64,000 nucleotides of DNA from Vigna angularis (taxonomy: Eukaryota; Streptophyta; Magnoliopsida; Fabales; Fabaceae), in assembly GCF_016808095.1 (NCBI RefSeq), contig NC_068971.1:12536501-12600500 (forward strand), written 5' to 3'. This document shows positions 29,112-40,000 of this stretch, piece by piece. The notes beneath the pieces were generated by a model that saw nothing but the letters and a program-made list of their open reading frames with translations, was not told the DNA's origin and made no database searches. The position numbers and the translations under genes are program-made. Position 1 is the stretch's first letter. Each line of letters opens with the position of its first letter.

Positions 29112-31262
29112 TTTCCTTGACAAACATATTCCATATGAAACAACTTCTTGCCTTAAGATCTCTTTCCCCTCTATATCAAACTTCATCTTAGGAAAATCTC
29201 ATTAGAGGAGATAAATTTTTTGTTGTAATTGAATTGACAATATTCATGATAGAAGCCAAAATTTGCAATAAAAAGGAAATGTTTGGAGTTACCATCACCA
29301 ACATTCCTTATTAGCTCTTCTAGGTAAAGAAAATTAGAACATGGAAATATGTAAAAGAAAGCAATGAAATTGCCTAAAGTGATGAGCATGTGAAATGAGT
29401 GTATTGATATTAGAGAAAAAGATAAGAAGTTCTCAATGCAACCAATCAAGAGGTTTTTCTCCATGAACTCATAATAGACAATTATATCTAGCGATTCGAA
29501 AAGCTCTAAAGGTTTTAAACAAAATAGTCAATGAGGCTAACTCCATTGAAGGTTGTAATGGTAGTGGTAGTAATACAACTCTTCCATAGTGTGGCACTTG
29601 CAACGACTTTAATTTCCAAAAATCAAGAGCAAATTCAAGCCAATCAATTAATAACTAGCTCCAAAGTCATGTTTCATTACCACAACTTTACTAAGATCAG
29701 TCAAAATTGTGTTCAACTGATAGGACTTTTTCCAATGAAGTTGTGTCAGCTTAGTACAAACTTCTCCAAAATCTTAATTGTTTTAAAACTTGTCCATTTG
29801 TGCAATAAAATGTTAGAATTGTACAATTTATGTACAAAAGCCACTAGAAACATGATTATAAGCTAGATAGTGAAATGTTAAAAAATTAAATATATATTGT
29901 TTTAACAAATTTACATAGTTTAACTCATATTATTACTAAATATGTATTAAACAATTATGTTATTTTTGGATTTTGATTTAGAAAGTGTCAAACACAAATA
30001 GAATCATTTACATGTAAACTTGTTTGACGTTTGTATTATTTAAATGTATTTTGTGGAATTAAAAAATTACAATACAAAAATAAATTAACGCATAAAAATT
30101 ATTGAAGCATTAATACATTAATTGAAAGAATTTAAGTCTTTCCATTATACTAGTAATATCTTGAATTTGTGTAATTAAGATAGTTGTAAAAAAAGAGAGT
30201 TTTAACAATAATTACATGTTTTCATCCTATCTTAGGAATAAAAATAATTGTTTGGTTTTTTTAGTTTTCTAATTACATCTAAAATTATAAAGTTACAAAC
30301 AGATTCAATTTTTCATTCAAAACAGCAAACACTTTAAGCTTAAAAGAAGAAGAATAACAATCCATAAATGAATAGAAAAAATAAAACTTAGTTGTGCATA
30401 TTCATGGAAAAGAAAACAATGTAGGAATAATATCAAACTTATATATTATCAAACATTTTATGCCTTTATAAACGAGAGAAAATAAGGCTTCAATAAAAAT
30501 GTGTCAAATTTTGCCTTTTATAATAATTGAATATTTCATGCAATGGACTTTAATAAATAGGAGTGTTTAAGTTGTTAAAAAAGTTTTTGTGTAAGCATAA
30601 AGATATTAAAATAAGTTCTAACTCATAAGTCAACCAGACTCAAACTTGTGAATTAGGTTTGAATTAGGTTGGATTGAAAAAATTCAATATTTTTTAATGT
30701 AGATCAAATTGAATCTGACTCACTTAACTCACGAATTAAACAAGTTTGTGTTTGATTAAAGGTGGATTAACCTCTAACTTATTAACAACAATCTTTTATT
30801 AGTTTTTTTACCATTCTTTCTTAAGTTTTTAATTATAATGATTTACCACTTCCAATTATATAGGTTGACAATTTGATATTTTAAAATACTATAATATTGT
30901 TCAATAATGTTTTAATATTTTGGATGTTTAATTTATTTGTTTTCAAAATTACATATGTTAATACTTTAATTTTCAACTATTACCTTTATACTAATGTTTG
31001 GTGAAATAAGTGAATACTTTAATTGTACTATTATACAAAATTGAATCGAGCCAATCCATCTAATTGTACTACAATAAATATATGAAAAATCTGAAAAAGA
31101 AAGTGTGTTAGCTCACTGACCTACCAACACATGGTGGGTTGAGCCGGATTACAAGATTTTAGATTTATCAAAAAGTGAGTCGACTTGAGGTGACTTAATT
31201 TTAGTTCAACCTGTGATGAGTCAACTCTTGTGAGTCAAGTTGACTCACTTTGATACCCCCTA
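29112..31262. other. AT-rich region, no recognised gene
   Basis: Open frames at 29183-29464 (minus) and 29531-29866 (plus) have no similarity I can name and sit in AT-rich DNA. They could be remnants of older elements. Confidence 0.4.
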
Positions 31263-31356
31263 CTTAAGCCCGTAAGAACTCCTTCTAAAAATTATGAGCT
31301 TTCTTATACTTAAGCCCATAAGAACCTCCTTCTAAAAATTATGAGCTTTCTTATAG
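31263..31356. repeat. 46-bp direct tandem duplication
   Basis: Two adjacent copies of a unit starting CTTAAGCCC.TAAGAA and ending ATGAGCTTTCTTATA, differing by one substitution and one inserted base. Confidence 0.9.
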
Positions 31357-31479
31357 TTGTATGAATGATAATATGTTGGATAATGTTTTAACTTAGCATT
31401 ATTTACTTGATAATTATCTCGATCTAGTACCTTTTATCCAAACATGAATGAAACAACATATACCTTGCTCCCTGAAATG

Positions 31480-32236
31480 AGGTTTTGTTAAATCTTTTCA
31501 GTTAGCTCATTCTATTGTGGAGTATGGCATGCAATGACTTACAATGCCATCATCTTTACAAATATTTTCACTCTCCTTATAGCATAATTTTGAACCATTG
31601 TTTGATCTCCAACATTCAACCCTTTTATGAATTTGATTAAGCATAACATTATCCCAATGTTTGAAACAAACATAATCTTCAAATTTCTACTTCATTGTGA
31701 ACATCCAAATCATCCATGCATAATCTATCGCTAGAAAGAAAAAATTAATGCCTTCTAATGATGAAACTTTTGAAGGACTCTAGTAATTAGAATGAACACA
31801 ATTTAATGTGACCTTTATGTTATGTATCACCTTTGGAAAATACTTTCTAAGGTTTTTGTCACAAAAGCATTGCTCAAAAAATTATATAGTTTCCACATGA
31901 TGCTTAATTAATAATATACACTCACCCAAAACTACCATTTATTTGTGATCCATAAACAAATGCCACACATTATTATAAAAAACAAACGATAAGACAAACA
32001 AAGTGAAACCTATCATAATTACACTTGTCATAGTGGAACCTTTTATGATATATGAATTCTTAACCTTATTCTCTTGCATTACCACAACATTCCTCTTCTC
32101 CAACACTCATATCGCCAACTTTAACATTGCACTTGAACCTTTTAGCATGTAATACACCCATTAAAATAAGGTTCTTTGTCAATAATAAAATATGATGAAC
32201 ATTTGATAATTTCCTTACTACTTTATCATGCATTTG
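31480..32236 (-). pseudogene. decayed Copia pol, part 1 (protease/pre-integrase and integrase)
   Basis: Minus-strand translation near 32215-32110 gives DKVVRKLSNVHHILLLTKNL and LMGVLHAKRFK, matching the Copia stretch before integrase. Near 31640-31500 it gives CKDDGIVSHCMPYST, matching the integrase core. Many stops. The element is interrupted by the Gypsy-like insertion at 32242. Confidence 0.6.
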
Positions 32237-32241
32237 AATCT

Positions 32242-32868
32242 CGGTAGATTTTTTGTGGGATCGAGACACGTGACTTTGCCGCTCGCACTCCTACAATATA
32301 GACCGAACGCTCGTCCTTTGATGGGTCACCTGAGCTGCTCGCCTTTCTTCTATCAGAGTCGTTCGGTTGACTTTCGCCTGGGCCGATCAGTCACGTCGGT
32401 ATTGGCCGATCGGTTGCCTTCATGCTCAGGGTGGGAGGTAGCTACAAAAGATACTCTGACGCTCAAGTTAGGTGTGTGATTTAAAGAGCCTCGGCTCTTG
32501 GTCGAGTATTCAGTGAAGGAGAATGTTTGGGTGTTATGAAGAGTGAGTTGAACGTAAGTGAAAATGTACCTGGTTGTTGACCCTGGCTTTCTATTTATAA
32601 TTTACCTCATGGATCCTGAGCTGATTCAAGCCCAATAAAATATAAACAGAATAAGATATAAACAGATTACTTGAAAATCCAGTTGGTTGTTTATAACCTG
32701 CTTATCAATATCTTTAATTAGATATTCTTTGATTATTTTATCATTTGATGGACTGTTAGCCCAACAATAGCTTAAGCGTTGGCTCAATTGCGGCCCAATC
32801 TTTGACCTGAGTGGATGGACCGAACGGTGCTGAATGTTAACTGTTCGGCCTCCACTAGATACGATACA
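32242..32868 (-). repeat. 3' LTR of the Gypsy-type element
   Basis: It is near-identical to 34033-34682, which has an extra insertion near 34080. Confidence 0.88.
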
Positions 32869-32980
32869 TTATGCCCCCAAGTCCGAGTTAAACGTTCGGC
32901 TTTAGCCTGGTTAACTATAGGACTTATGAGTTTGAGGGAGGCTGTTTTCCCTATAGTGAGGAGCTCACTTTCTATGTAAG

Positions 32981-33715
32981 CATGAACCGAGAGGGATTTA
33001 CCTCTCGGCCTTCAACATGAACCGAGAGGGATTTACCTCTCGGCCTTCAACATGAACCGAGATGGATTTACCTCTCGGCCTTCAACATGAACCGAGAGGG
33101 ATTTACCACTCGGTCTTTGAGTTAGGAGTGTTTCCTAGTGAACGGGCTTTACCGTTCGGCTTTGAGAGGGCTTTACCTCTCTCCTTTGAGCTTTAGATTG
33201 TTGGCGAGAGGGATTTACCTCTCGGTCGAGAAGGATTTACCTCTCGATCTTTGACTTTAGATTGTTGACGAGAGGGATTTTCTTCTCGGTCTTTGACTTT
33301 GACCTAGGAATTCTTCCTAGGGAACGGATTTTACCATTCGGTTTTGCACTAGGAGTTCCTGGGGAACTTCCTAGCGAGAAGGCTTTACTTCTTTGCTTTG
33401 ACTTTGAGCTAGGAGTTCTTCCTTGGGAACAGACTTTACCGTTCGGCTTAGACGAGAGTGAGCGTTCATTTAGAACGTTCCCCACCGCTCGGTTTAGGAC
33501 GAGAGTGAGGTCGTATAGAACCTCACTGTTTGGTTTAGGACGAGAGTAAGGCCATATAGGACCAGGGATTCTCGGAGAACGTTCCCTGGGTTTTGTTGCG
33601 CCAGTGATGGCTTACTTCTGAGAGGGATTTACCTCTTCGGTCTTCGTCTTCAATGAGAGGGATTTACCTCTCGGTCTTTTCTTCAATTAGAGGGGTTTTA
33701 CCTCTCAACTCTTGC
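32981..33715. repeat. array of short stem-loops with conserved loops
   Basis: It opens with four tandem 35-bp units (32981-33118). Each holds CCGAGAGG-GATTTA-CCTCTCGG, an 8-bp perfect stem. Further stem-loops follow at about 33140-33159 (GAACGG-GCTTTA-CCGTTC), 33164-33182, 33205-33225, 33228-33247, 33269-33289, 33322-33341, 33374-33395, 33427-33446, 33618-33638 and 33656-33676. Stems vary in sequence while the loop stays near G.TTTA. Confidence 0.9.
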
Positions 33716-34032
33716 ATGATCCTGTCACCTGCACTGTGAAGCCGGACGGCTGAAAACCAATGAGGCCGAAGGGCCGAGCTGTTGCATGATTAAACACTTG
33801 ATGCCAAATTTGGCTAGGTGGTAAGTGCGTCATTAAATCTTTGAACAATATTATAATATTGAATTAAGATATTTAAATTAAATCATATAGATTAAATAAT
33901 AAAATGAATTTATATCGAAATAATTATCTGTAAAGCTGTAGAAGCTTGTTGACGTTGATGGTGAGACTGCATCCATGTCTGGTTCCTTGTGGTTATAAGG
34001 GATGCCCCCCAGCCCCACGGTGGGCGCCAAAA

Positions 34033-34682
34033 TGTTTCGGTAGATTTTTTGTGGGACCGAGACATGTGACTTTGCCGCTTCTGGATGACTTTGTCGCTCG
34101 CTCTCCTGCAATATAGACCAAACGCTCGTCCTTTGATGGGTCACCTGAGCTGCTCGCCTTTCTTCTGTCGGAGTCGTTCGGTTGACTTCCGTCTGAGCCG
34201 ATCGGTCACGTCGGTATTGGCCGATCGGTTGCCTTCGTGCTCCAGGGGGAGGTATCTGCAAAAGATACTCTGACGCTCAAGTTAGGCGTGTGATTTAAAG
34301 AGCCTCGGCTCTTGGTTGAGTATTTAGTGAAGGAGAATGTTTCGGTGTTATGAAGGGTGAGTTGAACGTAAGTGAAAATGTACCTGGCTTTTGACCTTGA
34401 CTTTCTATTTATAATTTACCTCATGGATCCTGAGCTGATACAAGCCCAATAAAATATAAACAGAATAATATATAAATAGATTACTTGAAAATCCAGTTGG
34501 TTGTTTATAACCTGCTTATCAATATCTTTAATTAGATATTCTTTGATTATTTTATCATCTGCTAGACTGTTGGTCCAACAATAGCTTAAGCGATGGCCCA
34601 ATTGCGACCCGATCTTTGACCTGAGTGGATGGATCGAACGGTGCTGAATGTTAACCGTTCGGCCTCCACTGGATACAATACA
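34033..34682 (-). repeat. 5' LTR of the Gypsy-type element
   Basis: 650 bp, plus-strand TGTTTCGGTAGA to GATACAATACA; next to the primer-binding site. Confidence 0.88.
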
Positions 34683-34687
34683 AATCT

Positions 34688-35520
34688 TAATAGATCAATG
34701 CCCATGAATTTGTAAGTATTAGCATTGTCCATCAAAACATTTATTGTCAAACATCTCTTTGTATGTTTAAAACCAATTCCTCTTTGGATACATATGTGAA
34801 GTACAACCAATGTTCAAAAGACACTAAATTAACCAAAAAAATACTTTGCTCATTTTTTATGGGAAAATCTTTCTTCCACTAACCTAATTATTTACCTTAA
34901 TTGTGTATGTCCCTTTGAATTGATTTTGTCCTTCCTTATTTTCTTATTTTTTTGCTATTGGACAAGAATAAGCGTTGTTAATCTAGACGAACCAACTTCA
35001 TCACCAACCCTATAACAATCCCATGTTGAAGTTTTTTATCACAGACACAAGAATTTCTCTTCTTAAGAGTTATGTAATCTATTTACACTAAAAAAAGTTA
35101 ACAAAATTCTCAAACAAAGGGGAAGACATATATCTTTATCTTCCTATTTATCTATCAATTCAATTAGAATTGAGTTCATCTCATCAATGTGTTCCTTAAA
35201 AAAACTAATTGTCCTTTACATGAAGTCTAAATAGTCAATTCTTATTAAACAACTTATTATAGGAAAACTTGGTCATAAAGGGTTTATCTAGATTCAATCA
35301 CAATCATAAGTAAATTCTTCTTTCACAATCTTGTAAGGAATTTCATTTGAGAGTTGAGTATTGAAAAATCAGTCTTCTCATGAATTTTCAAAATAAACTT
35401 GTCTAATATGTGATTTTGTTTGAGAAAAGTGTTTAGAAGTCATATTCTTTCAAGCACACATTTTGATGCATGCACCAAGACTATAGTTTCTTGTAAACTT
35501 TTTAATTGATTGTGTGAACA
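34688..35520 (-). pseudogene. decayed Copia, part 2 (gag side), low confidence
   Basis: It continues the Copia remnant split by the Gypsy-type insertion. The sequence is rich in stops. Short minus-strand stretches resemble gag text but I cannot align a full domain. The assignment rests mainly on its position opposite 31480-32236 across a 5-bp target duplication. Confidence 0.4.
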
Positions 35521-37078
35521 TAATTAAAAGTTTCATGAATATTTTATGCATGACAAAATAGGAAAGAATTAAGGACTAACATTAAATCAAAACTAAAACT
35601 CTAATATATTTTATTCGGTATTATAAATATAGAAGTTCATGAACAAAGATATTTTGAAGTTAGGTGATCCCAGGTGATCCTATAAACACAAAATAACATG
35701 TACGGATAAACGAAAAGACTAAAAAAAAAATGAAGACAACTTCAATAATTATTATTAATGAACATGTATAATAAAAACAAACAATGACAGTTATAAAAAA
35801 ATTCATAACAACACACATTTAAATATGAAAACATAGTTTACAGTCAACAAAAACTATACTCACAAATTAATCCATCTTTCATTAAGTTAAATAGACTCTT
35901 CTATATATAAACTAATTACATAACAAAATAACAAAATAGCATAAAGCCTAACAATATTCACATAGCAATAATTCATAATTTAAAACGTTTTCTTCTATAA
36001 TCATAAAATTAAAAAATATAATAGAAAATTATTATCATATTTTTAATAAATATAAATATATTATAAGTATCATAATTACGATACAATCAAACTCCAATAT
36101 ATATATATATACTAGTTGTTAATTAATTTGTCAATATGCATAACTATATTTTTATTTTCAATCGATATAAGAAAGATTAAGAAAAAAAATCTAAAAATAA
36201 AATAAAATTCTCTTTAAATCAATTTTTGTGTTTTTCAAATTGCTTCAATCTTTAATCTCCTAGAACTTGTAATTCACCAACTATTTGTTCTGTTTGAATT
36301 TCTTAATAATATAATAAACTTTAATTTCAAAGCCTCACACACCAATAATTCCGCCACTTTAATTTTCTTTAATTAGTTGCGATCTTAGTTGTTGGTTCGC
36401 CTCAACATAAATTTCACGATCTCCAACTTTAAACGGCATACCGGTCGACTACTTTAGAATATGCCAATACAACTATTCTTTTCTTTACAGAACTTCTTTA
36501 ATACTGTTTTTAGATATATACATTTATTGGGGGTAAATATCATCTACTTATGTCAAAGACATTTTTCAGCTAAAACCAAATTAAATAATTTCATAATAAC
36601 CTTACGATGTAGCCATCAAACAATTATAAAAATTTGATGAGTATCATACTTAGTAAAATAAGCATAAAAATTTCAGTCAGATTGCTATCGGACGATAATT
36701 GTGTTGACAATTTTTTTTTTTAATTTACTGTCACTGATATTATAATTATAATTATAATAATGTAATTGATGAAAAGATCGTAGGAGAATTTATTGATGTG
36801 AAAATAAAATTGGCAGACAACACGAGAATAAGAACATTGGAGTTACCGTCAAATATAGAGAAACAACATTGGAGTTTCCTCAAATCGAATCCTTAATCGC
36901 TCGCTGCCGAAGATCATTGTTTGCCCGTCTCTCTCTCTGCGATGCATTCATTTCTTCCTTCTTCTCCACCGCTTCATTTATATGCTACAAACCCATAATC
37001 TCAACACATTTATTTACGTATATTCCCTTGTTGCTGTTCCACACATATACTTGTTTCTTCTTCTTCTTCTTCTTGTAA
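35521..37078. other. AT-rich intergenic DNA and 5' region of the KAS III gene
   Basis: I see no gene. The last 200 bp are pyrimidine-rich (CTTCTTCTTC runs) and likely form the 5' UTR of KAS III. I cannot place a TATA box with confidence. Confidence 0.5.
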
Positions 37079-40000
37079 ATGGCGAATGCATCTGGGTTCT
37101 TCACGCCTTCGGTTCCCCACTTCAGAGTCAGGGTTCGGCCACTCGCTACTGCCATTGGATTCTCCGCCAAAGTTGTTTGCGTTGGAAATATCGAAGGAGC
37201 TGAAAATCGTGTTACTTCCAAATCTTCGATACCCAGGTCGCTTTTTGCTCTCTGCTTGATCTGTTTCTGTTAAAGTTTCGATTTTGAATCACACCCAACT
37301 CGGTTTTCTTTGCCATCTGGAGAGGCTAGCACCGTTGTGACTTTGAAACGTTGGTTCTAGTTCTAGGTTTGTTATTGTTATTTGGGATCACAATAATTCA
37401 TTTGTTTGTTTTTTCTATCATTCGTATAATTGAAGTGTGCAGGCTTGTCAGCAAAGGGTGCAAGTTAGTTGGATGTGGCTCTGCTGTGCCAGCTCTTGAG
37501 ATTTCTAACGATGACATGTCGCAAATTGTTGATACTTCGGATGAATGGATATCTGTTCGAACAGGGATTCGTAGACGACGGGTTCTTTCAGGTTAGTCAT
37601 TGCCAATGGCGTTAGTGGTTAGTCCAATGTTTCATTCTGGTGCTATGAACGGATAGGTAGGTACTGTGGTTAGGATTTGATTAGATTACACTGCCTGGTT
37701 TGTTTGTAATTGAAAGTATGCAAGGTGTGTGCTTGCTTGTACTTTAAACAACCTGTGTCCAATACTTTATTGTAGTTATTTGTTTTTTGATCTAATGAAT
37801 TGAAATGGGAAGCCTAGGGATTTCAATACTTCAATCGTATGGCAGGCAAAACTATGGAAAAGACAGCTGTGTCAGCGATGTTGTGACTCATACTTTTACT
37901 TAGGAATAGAACAAGAACACTTTTGGAGGCGGGGGAGGTAATGTTGCTGCTTCAATAGTGGCTTGCTTTAGTCTTAAATTGTGACTTCTGTGGTCCATTA
38001 TTACGCGAATATGAACGCGTGGTACTTTTAATGTCCGCCAATTCCATACCATTTATTAGGTGTTGGAATGGTTTGTTAGCCAAAAACCAGCTTAGTTGTT
38101 GAATTCCTAACATCAGACAGACCATTGCTGCAATGAATCTTTGTCTGGTTGCTTGATGATCATCAAATCCAAAGTGATTTGGTGCAACTGTTTTGCCTTG
38201 TCACAACTAGCATTTCATAAACACTTGTTATACTTAGAGTTTCATAAACTGCCAATTTAATAGAATTAGAAAATGGACTTCTTGATTGGGTACCATCTTG
38301 TTAACACAATAACTTAGTTCAATTTCCAAACAATGTCAAGGCCAAGATCCACAATAAGGAGGCTATTCCCCAAAACCAGCAGAGGTTGATCTTCACTGGG
38401 AACCAACTTGAGGATGGGAAGACCCTCGCTGACTATAAGATTCCGAAGGAGTATCTTGTCCTTCATCTCAAGGGAGCAATGTAGATTGTCATTTAAGACT
38501 CTTATGGAAAAGACCATTACCCTTGAGGTGGAGAGCTCTGACACCATTCACAATGTGAAAGTGAAAATTCAGGGTAAGGAGGGCATCCTGCCAGACCATA
38601 AGAGGTTGATCGTTGCAAGGAAGCAGTTGGAGGATGGGGAGGACCCTTGCTGATTACAATACTTGGAAGGAGTCAACCCTTCATGTTGTCCCCCATCTCC
38701 ATGGGGGCTTTTAAGTTGGGGTGATCTTTGTGTGATGTTTATATGGTTCCCGAATATTTAAAAGATCATGATGTAAATTAAATAAATCTGGTTTGTGTTT
38801 GGTTTTACTGTCTCATTAATATCAGGGAAAGGATTGAATTAGGCTTAAAATTCATTTTCCAAGATTGTATCAAAACCTATCCTAGTGAGATTTGTTTGAT
38901 CTATTGTGTTTGGTTTTACTATTATTAGACCACCTATATATGTTTAGTCTCATGGTTGAGAAGTTCAATACTCAAAATGAGGGTATGTGTTGGAGATTTT
39001 ACATCGAATAGAGATATGATTACATTATAATATATAAGTGAGTGTAAACTTCACCTCACAAATGGGTTTTGTTAGGTTGAATTAATTTCAAAGTCCTTTT
39101 TCATAGAAAATACCATTTTTTCAAAAGATAACAAAAAGTATGCATGGCTTCCAGCCTCATCAAGAGGAATTGTTTAAATCATTGGTGGATCATGGGATTT
39201 AGAATCTTGATTCAATGAACTACTGCTTCTAAAATTTGCAAATAGGATACGTATGTTGATAGGATATAAGGTAATTGAATGTAATGTTAGGCGTTGGAAG
39301 GTATATGAGAGAAGAAGAAGGGCACTGAACGGTGGAAGGCGGAGAGAGGTCAAGCTGAACGGTGGAAGGCAGGGAGAGGTCAAGCCGAAAGGTGGTAGGC
39401 GGTGAGGAGTCAAGCCGAACAGCTGAAGGCGGTGAGAGCTTGAGCCGAACGGTGGGAAGCAGCGAGGAACCTAGCTGACCGGTTGAAAAGAGTTACTATC
39501 CGAACTGTTGTAGCAGCTAGGATAGGCGGGAAATATTTAGTATATTTAGAGCGATATTCTAGGGAAATATTTAGAGCGATATTCTAGGGAAATATATTCT
39601 AGGGAAATATATTCTAGGGAAATATTTAGAGCGATATTCTAGGGAAATATATTCTAGGGAAATATATTCTAGGGAAATATTTAGAGCGATGTTCTAGGGA
39701 AATATATTCTAGGGAAATATTTAGAGCGATATTCTAGGGAAATATTTTATTTAGAACAATATTCTAGGAAAAGATTTAGCACAAGATGGGTGGAGAATAA
39801 TTAGTATAAATAAAGCTAGAGTCTATTGTTAGGGTTAATGTTTTGATTATTGAGTTTGTTGACAGGCGGTTACAGTCCTGTGAAGGAGGTTATGCTCCTG
39901 TGAGGGAGGTTGTTAGGTTTCTGGGTATGAAACCTAACTGTCTCACAACACACACTCACACAATAGCACCCAAATGGTAAGAAAAGAATGAAAATATGTA

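Larger units (their letters stand above)
32242..34682 (-). mobile_element. non-autonomous Gypsy-type LTR element with a stem-loop-array interior
   Basis: LTRs of about 630-650 bp (32242-32868 and 34033-34682) flank 1.16 kb without gag-pol. Minus-strand orientation is shown by the primer-binding region TTTGGCGCCCACCGTGGGG beside the right LTR (about 34013-34032) and a G-rich tract (ACTTGGGGGCATAA) beside the left LTR. The right LTR ends TG...CA in full. The left LTR seems to have lost its outermost bases. Flanks aatct (32237-32241 and 34683-34687) match perfectly. The LTR carries a minus-strand TATAAATAG. The interior is an array of short inverted repeats (separate entry). Confidence 0.85.

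Noticed and set aside
29183..29866. Two divergent frames (minus then plus) right of the Copia element, considered as a small gene pair
   Set aside because: Hydrophobic, AT-driven composition, no motif or splice support; I could not tie them to a known family.
33237..33549. Pair of overlapping 80-95 codon frames in the stem-loop array
   Set aside because: Repeats read in several frames; no retrotransposon or host domain; explained by the inverted-repeat units.
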